DNA of 64,000 nt from Longimonas halophila (GTDB lineage Bacteria; Bacteroidota; Rhodothermia; Rhodothermales; Salinibacteraceae): the NCBI RefSeq assembly GCF_002554705.1, contig NZ_PDEP01000001.1, positions 1 through 64,000 of the forward strand, given 5' to 3'. The position numbers and the translations under genes are program-made. The notes beneath the pieces are model-generated. The model did no database searches, was not told where the DNA came from, and saw only the letters and a program-made list of their open reading frames with translations. Shown piece after piece: positions 54,270-64,000 of the stretch (positions within the stretch are counted from its first letter, which is position 1; each line of letters begins with the position of its first letter).

Positions 54270-54878
54270 TTAGACAGACTCACTCTCCTCGGCCCGGCGA
54301 GCGGTCTCGTCATCAAGCGCGGCGCGGATCTCAGCGAGCAGCGGATGTGCATCGGTGTAGGCGCGCCCGTACTCCAGATTGAAGCGATAGTCGAAATCGG
54401 GGGGATTGTCGCCCTGCGTATGCTGCAGCAGCGTTTCGAGCTTGTCGAGACCCTTCGCGAGCTGTGCTTCAGGGGAGGCCGCGGCTTCGTACTCGTCCCA
54501 CAGCGTCATAAACTCGTTTTGCTGATGCGCAGGCAGCGGCGCAATGAGCGCCTGGAAGTCGCGGCGTTCCTGGGTTGCCTTATCGCCGGTATCGGACTGC
54601 TCGGGTGCGGGGATGTCGCCATGAATGGCCTCGCCCAGATCGTGAATCAGACACATCTTGATGAGGCGTAGGCCGTCGACCTCCGGAAACCGGTCCTGCA
54701 AGAGCACCGCCATCAGGCAGAGGCGCCAGGTGTGCGCGGCTACGCTCTCTTGGCGTCCGTTCTGCGTGTAGCCGGAGCGGAGCGTATCCTTGAGCTGTTC
54801 GGCACGACGCAGAAAGTCGAGAATGCCCGTCCAGTCGGCGGGGGAGCCGTCGGGCGAAGCAGTTTCAGAGGAAGCCAT
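54270..54878 (-). CDS. HD-domain phosphohydrolase (YfbR/HD_3-like)
   Basis: The product has 202 residues. The HD motifs are SVAAHTWRLCLMAVLLQDRF (first His), LIKMCLIHDLGEAIHGDIPA (His-Asp) and a later Asp in KGLDKLETLLQHTQG. This is the YfbR/HDDC2 pattern: 5'-deoxynucleotidases that remove phosphate from deoxynucleoside monophosphates. The exact substrate is unproven. The C-terminus ends ETARRAEESESV; the same C-terminal coding piece is duplicated at 53433-53482. It is divergent from the GYF_2/DUF805 gene. Confidence 0.85.
   Translation of the reverse strand: MASSETASPDGSPADWTGILDFLRRAEQLKDTLRSGYTQNGRQESVAAHTWRLCLMAVLLQDRFPEVDGLRLIKMCLIHDLGEAIHGDIPAPEQSDTGDKATQERRDFQALIAPLPAHQQNEFMTLWDEYEAAASPEAQLAKGLDKLETLLQHTQGDNPPDFDYRFNLEYGRAYTDAHPLLAEIRAALDDETARRAEESESV
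54278..54327 (-). repeat. Second copy of the 50-bp repeat, inside the HD gene 3' end
   Basis: This is the coding copy that ends the HD gene. It matches 53433-53482 at 48 of 50 positions. The 795 bp between the copies contains only the outer-membrane protein gene. Confidence 0.75.
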
Positions 54879-55031
54879 GAGCGGGTGTTCAGTTCAGAAA
54901 ACGTGTACGAGACAACAGGTAAGATGCGACGGCATGGCATCAGAGCAAGATCCGTCACGGCAATTTGTGATAGCGTAGGCGGCTTAGGGCATTGCATTTT
55001 CCGCCCTTCGCTGATACATTAGAAATACTTC

Positions 55032-55763
55032 ATGTCACTTCAGACGCCTCCTGGCACACACCCTTATCGTCTCATGTGGTACTACAGCACCAGCGGCGCC
55101 CAGCGCGGGCCGTTTACCGACAAAGAGTTTCTGCGCGAGGTCAACGACGGACTCATTGAGCCCGACACCCTGGTCTGGAACGACGAACTCAACGAGTGGC
55201 GCGAGGCCCAGAACGTCCCCGGTCTGCTGGCGCCTGAAGAGACGGCGTCGCGGCCTGGGGCACATCTCCGCGAGGCAGCCGAGTACGGCATGTTTCGCAA
55301 CGAACGCCACTGGAACGGCTCGGATCAGCCTCCGCCTACAGGATCAGCAGCGGAGCATGAAGCCCGCTACAACGACAGCTCCGATTACGAATCGAACCCG
55401 TCGCTCTTCTCATTTCGGGGACGCGTGGCTCGGTTGCGATATTTCTTGCAGTCGCTCGCGATTATGGGCGTGCTATTCGTCGCGATAGCGGGCATCGCTG
55501 CTGTGCCTCACCTTCTGACTCCGGAACGCGTTGTGGAGCCAGAAGGGGTTGTTCTGGTGGGCATCGCTGCTATGGTGATTGCCTATGTGGTTGCTATGGT
55601 GCTGCTGGTCTTCCTATCTATACAGCGCTTGCACGACCTGCACCTATCAGGCTGGTTCTACTGGTTGAGTCTCATCCCCATCGTCAACATCCCGTTTACG
55701 TTCTATGTGCTCTTTGCGCCGGGTACCGACGGGCCCAACCGCTATGGCCCGGTGCCATCGTAA
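55032..55763 (+). CDS. GYF_2 (DUF4339) plus DUF805 membrane protein
   Basis: The product has 243 residues. Residues about 15-65 are a GYF_2/DUF4339 domain (WYYSTSGAQRGPFTDKEFLREVNDGLIEPDTLVWNDELNEW). The C-terminal 120 residues are a DUF805 membrane domain with FSFRGRVARLRYFLQSLAIM at its start, helices at about 133-155 and 165-195, and the typical RLHDLHLSGWFYWLSLIPIVNIPFTFYVLFAPGTDGPNRYGP. GYF_2 likely binds proline-rich partners; DUF805 function is unknown. The start ATG is well placed 153 bp from the HD gene start. Confidence 0.88.
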   Translation: MSLQTPPGTHPYRLMWYYSTSGAQRGPFTDKEFLREVNDGLIEPDTLVWNDELNEWREAQNVPGLLAPEETASRPGAHLREAAEYGMFRNERHWNGSDQPPPTGSAAEHEARYNDSSDYESNPSLFSFRGRVARLRYFLQSLAIMGVLFVAIAGIAAVPHLLTPERVVEPEGVVLVGIAAMVIAYVVAMVLLVFLSIQRLHDLHLSGWFYWLSLIPIVNIPFTFYVLFAPGTDGPNRYGPVPS

Positions 55764-55838
55764 TGCATTCGCATTCGAGGGGCGTGCATGCTACATTGCA
55801 ACGAACCTGCTATCCGTGCTCAGCCGACCCGCCTGCTC

Positions 55839-58800
55839 ATGTCGCTTCGTTTTGATTGGCCCGTGCTGCTTGGCGGGCTTCTGCTCGGTCTCTTTTTTGT
55901 AGGATGCGGTGGGTCGTCGTCTTCGACCAGCGAGGCCCCCGACTCCCTGAGCGACCGCGCCGTGACCGAGCGCTTTACACCCACGCTCGACGGCCCGCTG
56001 CGCCTCCTTAGCGTCAGCCCACGCGGCACGCGCACCCGGTACCAGCCCCGTCAGGCCATCACTGCTACGTTCAGCCAGCCCATGGTGGCCCTGGGGGATA
56101 CCGAGGCCCCGCCCGACTCGGCCCTCAGCGTCGAGCCTGCGGTGGAGGGCTCCTTCCGCTGGGAGGGCACGCAGACCCTCGTGTTTACGCCCAACGACGA
56201 CCTGCCGCCGGCCACGGAGTTCACCGTCACGGTGCACCCGGTGCTCGAATCTACTGAGGGCGAGGCCATGCAGGAGCCGTACACCTGGACGTTCGAGACC
56301 GTGCGCCCGCAGATCGTATCCACCACGCCCAGCGATGGCGAGCGCTTTGCTCCGCTCGACCAGTCCCTGCGCCTGCGGTTCAACCTGCCGGTGGATGCCA
56401 CCGCCACGCAACGCTTCCTCGACTCCGACCGCTTGCCCATCGGCCTCGCCGAAAACGACGGCGATAGCACGCTGGTGCTGCCCCTCAGCACCGAACTGGC
56501 ACAGGGCACCGAGTACACGCTCACCGCCGCTGCGGGCCTGCCCACCACCGCCGGACCGCTGGGCACGGCCGATACCACGCGCATCCAGTTTCGCACCTAC
56601 CCGCCGCTTGCGCTGCAGGCGCTCGACCAATCCAGCTGGCAGTACCCCGACGACCAGGGCCGCTTTGCGCCCGATCAGGGGCTCACGCTGCTCTTTAGCA
56701 CGCCGGTCCGCTTCGGCGATCTGCGCGCGGCGTTCTCGATGGAGCCTGCGATCGAGTGGCCCCCCGGCACCGGCGCACGCGACGGCTATACCTCCACCGA
56801 GCACACGATCTCCGTGCCACTCCAGGCCGAAACCGATTACACGCTCCGCATCGAAAACCTCACCGATCGCTTCGGACAGTCGCTTCCCGCAACCGAACGC
56901 ACGTTCGAGACGCGTGCCTATTCGCCATCGCTGCAGGTGCCCGACGGGGCCATGCTCGTCGAATCCAACCAGGAACGGGCCCTGCCGGTGCGCTACGTGA
57001 ATGTGACGGAAGCTCGCATTGGAGCCGAAGTCATCACGCGCGATGAGATTGTGCCTGCATATCAGACGTACGACCGCTCGTATCGCGAGGAAGCCGAGGA
57101 CCCCGTGCCGATTCAGCGCACATGGACGCTCGACGAATCGCGCACCGAACACCGCACCACATCGCTTCGCTTCGACTCCCTTTTGACGAGCGGACAGGGC
57201 ATCGTGGGGTGGCAGTTAAACTACGACCGGACCTCAGACGGCCCCGACACCCACCGCGGGCTGGCGCAGTACACCGATCTGGGCCTCACCGCCAAGTTTA
57301 GTCCGCACCAGAGCCTGCTGCTCGTGACCACGCTCGACCAGGCCGAGCCCGTTGCAGATGCCGCAGTCGAAATCCGGAGTCGCGACAACCGCGTGCTGTG
57401 GACCGGCACCACCGGCGCCGACGGACGCGCCGACTTTCCTGGCTGGACCGAGCTGCTCGACGATCCAGGCGACGGCGTACCCGATCTGTTTGCGATTGTG
57501 GAGCACGAGGGCGACCTCGCCTTCACCAGCAGCGAGTATGGCAGCGGGATTCGGGCGTATCGGTTTGGGATTCAGAGCAGCTGGCGGCCCGAGCCGGTTA
57601 CGCGCACCGGCACCATCTTCACCGACCGCGGACTCTACAAAGCGGGCGATACGGTGCACATCAAAGGCATCCTGCGCAGCCGCACCGACCGCGACTGGCA
57701 GCCCATCACCGATTCGCTGCGAATGGTCGTGCACGATCCGCGCGACGAGGTGGTGCTCGATGAACAGCTCACCGCCTCCGACCTGGGCAGCTTCGACACC
57801 ACGTGGCGCGCCCCGCGTGGCGCCGCCCAGGGCGACTACGACGTGCAGGTGGGCCTGGTCGACGACACCACGCTTACGGCCGAGCGCCGCTGGGACCGCG
57901 AAGGCATCGCCAGCGGCACGTTTCAGATCGAGTCGTTCCGCCAGGCCGCGTTCACCGTCGAGGCCAGCAGTGCCGCCGATGCGTACGTAGCAGGCGATTT
58001 CTTTGAGGGCACGCTCTCGGCACGTTACCTCTTCGGGGCCGGACTGCCTGGCGCATCCGCCTTTCTCCGCGTGCGCCAGAGCAGCACGCGCCACCAGCCG
58101 CCCGGATACGACGACTACCAGTTCGGTCCCATGAGCGGATACGAGTACAGCACGCTGCTGGAGCAAGACACCACGCTCAGCGCCGACAGCGATGTCTCGG
58201 TACGCGTGCCGACCGCAGGCAACGCCGACGGGCATCCTATGCGCCTCACGTGGACGGGGCGCGTCACCGACGCCTCGCAGCAAGAGATTGCTGGGCGCAC
58301 CACCACGATGGTGCATCCGGGGCAGTTCTACATCGGGATGAAGCCCTCCACCTCGTATCTCGACATGAGCGAGACTGACGAGCTTACCGTCGATCTCATC
58401 ACCGTCGACCCGAATGGGCGACCCGAGGGCGACCACGAGGTTACCGTGGAGCTGGTGCGCAAAGAGTGGAACAGCGTGCGCGAGGTCGGCTCCGACGGAC
58501 GCATGACCTGGCGTAGCGAAGAGACCGAAGTGCCCGTGGCCGATACCACCCTCACCTCGCAGTCCGATACCGCCCAGCGCGCCGCTTTCACCATCCCCCA
58601 GGGCGGGCTCTACGAAGTGCGCGCCACCGCCACCGACATCCGCGGCAACGCCCTGAAGACCGAGGCCACCGTCTACGCCAGCGGATCGGGCTACGTGGCC
58701 TGGCAGCGCGAGGACGACGATCAGGTCGAGCTTGTCACCGATCAGGATACCTACGCGCCCGGCGAAACCGCACGCATCATGGTGCCCTCACCTTTTGAGG

Positions 58801-61478
58801 AAGCCACCGCGCTTATCACTATCGAGCGTGACGGCATTCTGCATAGCCGCGTGGAAACGCTCACGGGCAGCGCCCCGCAGATCGAGATCGACATCGAAGA
58901 CGACTACCTGCCCAACGTGTACGCGAGCGTCATCTTGCTCAACGAGCGCACCGCGCCACCGCAGGCCACCGCCGATCCAGGCGCACCTGCGTTTCGGGTG
59001 GGATACGTCGAGCTTCCGGTAGATGCGAGCGAACGTCGCATCTCCGTAGACATCGAACCCAACACCGACACCTACCGCCCCGGCGAAACCGTTACGGTGG
59101 ATATGCAGCTTCGCGACGACACCGGACAGGGCGTGCCGGGCGAGATTACGTTCAGCGCGGCGGATGCCGGTGTGCTCAACCTCATCGGCTATGCGCTCCC
59201 CGACCCATTCAACACATTCTACGGCACGCGTCCCCTCAGCGTCACCACTACCGAGACGCGCTCCGCGATCGTGAAGCAACGCACGGGCGACGTGGTTACG
59301 TCTAAGGCGCAGGGATTGGGCGGAGGCGGCGGCGAGGAATCCGTTCGCACGGACTTCACCCCGCTCGCGCACTGGGATCCCGCCGTACAAACCGACGCGC
59401 AGGGCCGCGCTCAGCTCTCGTTTGAGTTGCCCGAGCAGCTCACCACCATGCGCCTGATGGCCACCGCGCACACGCCCACGCATCAGTTTGGCAACGGGCA
59501 GACCGACATCACCGTCACCAAGCCGCTGGTGCTGCAGTCGGGGCTGCCGCGCTTCATCCACGAGGGCGACACCTTTGAGGCGCGCGTGCTCCTCACGAAC
59601 CGCACCGATACCGAAGGCACCGCCGAGGTGCAGATCGACGCCGACAGCCTCACGCTCCCCGAATCCACCACACAAACCGTGACCTTGGCACCCGGTGCCA
59701 CCGAAGCGGTTACGTTCCGCGCCGAAGCCCCTGCCGCCGACACCGCCCGCGTGGCCTTCCGCGCCCAGATGAACGGCGAAACCGATGCCCTGCGCATCCC
59801 CCTGCCCATAACCCGCAGCACCACCACCGACGTGCAGGCCACCTTCGCCTCGACCGAGAGCACCGCCACCGAAACGCTGCGTCCGCGGCCCGACCGCGTA
59901 TCCGGCACCGGACAGCTTGACGTGCGGCTGGCCTCCACCGCGCTCACCGGACTCGACGGCGCGCTGGAGCACCTGTTCACGTATCCGTACGGATGCATCG
60001 AGCAGCAGACCTCGCGCATCCGCCCGCTCCTGTTAGCACCCGGTCTGGTGGATGCGTTTGGCTTAGCGCTGCCGTTCGACAATCGCGATGCAGCTATTGC
60101 CGAGTGGCGCGATGAACTGAGCCGCTTCTGGACCGGCGACGGCTTTGCGATGTGGCCCGGTAGTTCGACCGCGCAGCCGTATCTTACTGGATACGTGGCG
60201 CTGGCGCTGGCCGAGGCCAAGGAAGCAGGCGTCGATGTGCCGCAGCCCCTCACCGAAAACGCCCTCGACGCGCTCGAAGAATGGGTACGCAACCCGAGCG
60301 ATCGTCCCGACTATTACAGCAGCGCCGTCTGGGCCGACACCCGCGCGCTGATGCTCTACGCGCTGGCCCGGCACGGACGCGTGGTCACGTCGGAGCTCTC
60401 GGTGCTCGCCGACAATCCGCCCGCCTCGCCCGACGGACTCAGCTACCTGCTGCGTGCCCTGCACACCACCGACAGCGCCGCTCTCGCATCCCGCCGCGAT
60501 GCCATTGCCGACCGGCTGCGCGCACAGATCCGCGTCGAATCGACGCAGGCCTATCTTGCGGCGCCCGACGACAACCGCTTCGGCTGGATCTTTGCGAGCG
60601 ATGCCCGCGCCACCGCGTTTGGCCTCTCAGCTCTGCTGACGCACGACGCATCGAGCGACTTTCAGCCGCTGGCGCAGCGCATGGTGCAGTACCTGGTCGA
60701 CGAGCGCACGCAGGGGCACTGGACCTCTACCCAGGACAACGCCGCTGTGGTCGAAGCCTTCGATCGCTACGTTGAGGCCTACGAAGCGGAGACGCCCGAC
60801 TTTGCGGCGACAGTGGAGCTGGCCGGACGCGAGATTCTGGCAGCGGCCTTCCGCACCCGCACGCTCGACACGCAGCGCACCACAGTACCCGAATCCGATC
60901 TGCCCGACGGCGAGACGCCGCTGCGCATCCAGAAAGACGACGGCCCCGGACGCCTCTACTACACCGCGCGCCTGGAGACGGCGACCACCGCTCCGGTGGA
61001 GGCCCGCGAGCAAGGGCTACGCGTAGAGCGCACCCTCGAACTGCTGGATACAGATGGCGAAGTCGCACGCACGCTCGACCCTAACGCCGACGGCACGCGC
61101 CAGATCGCAGAAGGCAGCCTCGTGCGCGTCACGCTCCGCCTAAACAGTCCCACCGATCGCAACTACGTGGTGGTCGACGACCCGCTGCCTGCTGGATTGG
61201 AAACGCTTAACAGCGCGTTTGAAACGACCGATACGGGGCTGCTCCGCGATGCCGACACGGGGCAGGATCGCTGGTGGGGCTCGTTTAACCACACCGAGCA
61301 GCAGGATACGCGGGTCTTGCTCTTTGCCGACTACCTACGCCGGGGCACGCACACCTATCGGTACGTGGCACGCGCCACCACGAGCGGCACGTTTGTGCAT
61401 CCCGCCGTGGAGGCCGAACTGATGTACCGGCCCGAGACGCGTGGACGCACAGCGACAGGAAGGCTGGTCGTGGAGTGA
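55839..61478 (+). CDS. Alpha-2-macroglobulin-family lipoprotein with thioester motif
   Basis: The product has 1879 residues. MSLRFDWPVLLGGLLLGLFF then VGC marks a lipoprotein. Repeated MG beta-sandwich domains run from about 70 to 1130, including TRTGTIFTDRGLYKAGDTVH. The bait region lies near YASGSGYVAW-PSPFEEATAL. Residues 1385-1389 (CIEQ in YPYGCIEQQTSRIRPLLL) are the thioester-forming CxEQ motif, and the toroidal helical domain and receptor-like domain follow. Bacterial A2Ms trap proteases in the periplasm and are usually next to pbpC (PBP1c); none is next to it here. The ATG at 55839 starts the signal peptide; the frame is open from 55788. Confidence 0.92.
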   Translation: MSLRFDWPVLLGGLLLGLFFVGCGGSSSSTSEAPDSLSDRAVTERFTPTLDGPLRLLSVSPRGTRTRYQPRQAITATFSQPMVALGDTEAPPDSALSVEPAVEGSFRWEGTQTLVFTPNDDLPPATEFTVTVHPVLESTEGEAMQEPYTWTFETVRPQIVSTTPSDGERFAPLDQSLRLRFNLPVDATATQRFLDSDRLPIGLAENDGDSTLVLPLSTELAQGTEYTLTAAAGLPTTAGPLGTADTTRIQFRTYPPLALQALDQSSWQYPDDQGRFAPDQGLTLLFSTPVRFGDLRAAFSMEPAIEWPPGTGARDGYTSTEHTISVPLQAETDYTLRIENLTDRFGQSLPATERTFETRAYSPSLQVPDGAMLVESNQERALPVRYVNVTEARIGAEVITRDEIVPAYQTYDRSYREEAEDPVPIQRTWTLDESRTEHRTTSLRFDSLLTSGQGIVGWQLNYDRTSDGPDTHRGLAQYTDLGLTAKFSPHQSLLLVTTLDQAEPVADAAVEIRSRDNRVLWTGTTGADGRADFPGWTELLDDPGDGVPDLFAIVEHEGDLAFTSSEYGSGIRAYRFGIQSSWRPEPVTRTGTIFTDRGLYKAGDTVHIKGILRSRTDRDWQPITDSLRMVVHDPRDEVVLDEQLTASDLGSFDTTWRAPRGAAQGDYDVQVGLVDDTTLTAERRWDREGIASGTFQIESFRQAAFTVEASSAADAYVAGDFFEGTLSARYLFGAGLPGASAFLRVRQSSTRHQPPGYDDYQFGPMSGYEYSTLLEQDTTLSADSDVSVRVPTAGNADGHPMRLTWTGRVTDASQQEIAGRTTTMVHPGQFYIGMKPSTSYLDMSETDELTVDLITVDPNGRPEGDHEVTVELVRKEWNSVREVGSDGRMTWRSEETEVPVADTTLTSQSDTAQRAAFTIPQGGLYEVRATATDIRGNALKTEATVYASGSGYVAWQREDDDQVELVTDQDTYAPGETARIMVPSPFEEATALITIERDGILHSRVETLTGSAPQIEIDIEDDYLPNVYASVILLNERTAPPQATADPGAPAFRVGYVELPVDASERRISVDIEPNTDTYRPGETVTVDMQLRDDTGQGVPGEITFSAADAGVLNLIGYALPDPFNTFYGTRPLSVTTTETRSAIVKQRTGDVVTSKAQGLGGGGGEESVRTDFTPLAHWDPAVQTDAQGRAQLSFELPEQLTTMRLMATAHTPTHQFGNGQTDITVTKPLVLQSGLPRFIHEGDTFEARVLLTNRTDTEGTAEVQIDADSLTLPESTTQTVTLAPGATEAVTFRAEAPAADTARVAFRAQMNGETDALRIPLPITRSTTTDVQATFASTESTATETLRPRPDRVSGTGQLDVRLASTALTGLDGALEHLFTYPYGCIEQQTSRIRPLLLAPGLVDAFGLALPFDNRDAAIAEWRDELSRFWTGDGFAMWPGSSTAQPYLTGYVALALAEAKEAGVDVPQPLTENALDALEEWVRNPSDRPDYYSSAVWADTRALMLYALARHGRVVTSELSVLADNPPASPDGLSYLLRALHTTDSAALASRRDAIADRLRAQIRVESTQAYLAAPDDNRFGWIFASDARATAFGLSALLTHDASSDFQPLAQRMVQYLVDERTQGHWTSTQDNAAVVEAFDRYVEAYEAETPDFAATVELAGREILAAAFRTRTLDTQRTTVPESDLPDGETPLRIQKDDGPGRLYYTARLETATTAPVEAREQGLRVERTLELLDTDGEVARTLDPNADGTRQIAEGSLVRVTLRLNSPTDRNYVVVDDPLPAGLETLNSAFETTDTGLLRDADTGQDRWWGSFNHTEQQDTRVLLFADYLRRGTHTYRYVARATTSGTFVHPAVEAELMYRPETRGRTATGRLVVE

Positions 61479-61495
61479 TCGTCAGCAAAGCAGAA

Positions 61496-62416
61496 TCAGC
61501 CGCATGGGAGAATATCGCCGCAGACGTCTGACAGGATCGCTCGCACGGTGTCCTTAAGCGCGTGGAGGAGACGCTCCTTGTGGCGTCGTCGCGTGACGAG
61601 ACGGATGGTGCGCGACGGCGGGGGAGACGCAAACTGACGCACATAGGTACTCTGTTCGTGCTCGCTCATGTGGCAGGTAGCGAGCGCAGGAAGGAGGGTC
61701 ATGCCGCCGCTGCGTTGGACGAGGCGCACGAGGGTTTCTAACGATCCGCTTTTGAGACGTGCGTGCGAGGAAGTGTCCTTAGGGTGGCGGCTACAGATCT
61801 GGAGCACCTGATCGCGGAAGCAGTGACCCTCGCTGAGGAGCCAGAGGTCGTCGAGAGAGAGCGCCGATACGTCCAGCGGACTACAATCTGTGAGCCGGTG
61901 GTCGGGGGCGACGTAGCCCACAAACGGCTCGGTGAAGAGCGGCTCGACATGGAAGTCCGAACCAGCCTCATCTGTAGCAATGAGTCCAACGTCAAGGATG
62001 TCTCGCTGAAGAGCGTCGAGCACCTCGGCGGTGGGCCACTCGCGTAGAACGAGCGTCATATCGGGATAGGCCGTTTCGAGTGCTGGCAGGATAAGGGGAA
62101 TCAGGTACGGCGACAGGGTTGGCAGCAGGCCAAGCCGGAGCGTACCCGTAACACGCTCTTGCACCTCTTCCGCAAGCGCCTGAAGGCGGTCTCGCTCGGC
62201 CAGCACCGTGCGCGCCTGCGCAATAAGCCGCTCCCCGGCCCCCGTGGGCACGATCGGCTGATGACTCCGGTCAAGGAGTGCAACGCCGAGTTCGTCCTCC
62301 AACTTACGAAGCTGGACACTTAGCGTGGGCTGCGACACGTGGCACGCCTCTGCAGCCTGGCTAAAATGCCGGTGTTCGTCTAAGGCAACGAGGTACGTCA
62401 ATTGTGTGAAGGTCAT
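61496..62416 (-). CDS. oxyR: Hydrogen-peroxide-responsive LysR-type regulator OxyR
   Basis: The product has 306 residues. The N-terminal winged helix reads TQLTYLVALDEHRHFSQAAEACHVSQPTLSVQLRKLEDELG. The redox cysteines are in SEGHCFRDQVLQICSRH, at residues 199 and 208 by this count, matching Cys199 and Cys208 of E. coli OxyR; oxidation forms a disulfide that switches the protein to activator. The ATG at 62416 gives MTFTQLTY; another start lies three codons upstream. It is divergent from katG over a 126-bp gap with an OxyR-type operator, a classic pairing. Confidence 0.93.
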   Translation of the reverse strand: MTFTQLTYLVALDEHRHFSQAAEACHVSQPTLSVQLRKLEDELGVALLDRSHQPIVPTGAGERLIAQARTVLAERDRLQALAEEVQERVTGTLRLGLLPTLSPYLIPLILPALETAYPDMTLVLREWPTAEVLDALQRDILDVGLIATDEAGSDFHVEPLFTEPFVGYVAPDHRLTDCSPLDVSALSLDDLWLLSEGHCFRDQVLQICSRHPKDTSSHARLKSGSLETLVRLVQRSGGMTLLPALATCHMSEHEQSTYVRQFASPPPSRTIRLVTRRRHKERLLHALKDTVRAILSDVCGDILPCG

Positions 62417-62431
62417 AGCAGGCACTCTCTA

Positions 62432-62468
62432 ATAGCTACAGACTATTTCAAATATAGGAAAGATTAAT
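62432..62468. promoter_or_regulatory. OxyR operator between oxyR and katG
   Basis: ATAGCTACAGACTAT (62432-62446) fits the OxyR half-site consensus ATAG-N-T-N3-A-N-CTAT at almost every position. A second, weaker half-site ATAGGAAAGATTAAT (62454-62468) lies exactly seven bases on, the spacing OxyR tetramers use. It lies 16 bp from the oxyR start codon and 75 bp from that of katG. Confidence 0.7.
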
Positions 62469-62476
62469 TTGAATAA

Positions 62477-64000
<1,524 letters not shown>

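Noticed and set aside
55791-57152. Minus-strand 453-codon frame
   Set aside because: It lies entirely opposite the A2M gene, whose motifs are clear; high-GC shadow frame.

Overview
The window reads as a chromosome segment of a Bacteroidota/Rhodothermota-type bacterium, most likely a moderately halophilic Rhodothermia (Salinibacter/Longimonas-like). Supporting signs are high GC and acidic core proteins, genes mostly without Shine-Dalgarno signals, TonB and outer-membrane beta-barrel proteins with lipoboxes, a one-piece hybrid two-component regulator with a Reg_prop propeller, and separate SecD and SecF with a Rhodothermota-like set of housekeeping genes. The species call is inference; no rRNA or tRNA gene was seen.

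Positions 1-12.3 kb are accessory DNA. A two-gene minus-strand unit (5568 to 237) encodes a candidate P47/OrfX-like (TULIP) protein and a 1193-residue propeller plus helical protein. Next come a small Ig-like lipoprotein and a run of cassette-like genes, each ending at an integron-type attC site (about 7744-7873, 8310-8442, 10666-10800, 11639-11765). No integron integrase is visible, so this is a CALIN-type array. The first cassette carries a lipoprotein gene split by an internally deleted IS982-family element with a 7-bp target duplication; removing the element restores the frame. Another cassette is 2.36 kb and holds a four-gene reverse operon facing a MerR regulator.

Positions 12.5-37 kb are mostly core genes. 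A plus-strand run has a DHH phosphoesterase, pepA, pdxA, ftsE and a membrane protein. It meets a minus-strand run of ftsX with a DUF4097-TonB lipoprotein, then pheA, yraN and a GbsR regulator. After these come a SAM hydroxide adenosyltransferase with a sigma-like membrane protein, a histidine kinase, purA, secF/secD, an alpha/beta hydrolase, a SIMPL protein, a HAD phosphatase and ahcY with a strong terminator.

Positions 37-51 kb mix core and accessory genes. A NACHT-type STAND NTPase with about 34 pentapeptide repeats is cut by one in-frame TGA. It is followed by a Bax-inhibitor-1 protein, a Ca2+/Na+ exchanger, a DUF985 cupin, mgsA, a pirin and a 1448-residue hybrid sensor/regulator.

Positions 51-64 kb hold envelope genes: small lipoproteins, an outer-membrane protein flanked by a 50-bp duplication of the 3' end of an HD phosphohydrolase gene, a GYF_2/DUF805 protein and a very large alpha-2-macroglobulin lipoprotein. 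The window ends with divergent oxyR and katG (katG runs off the end), with a recognisable OxyR operator between them.
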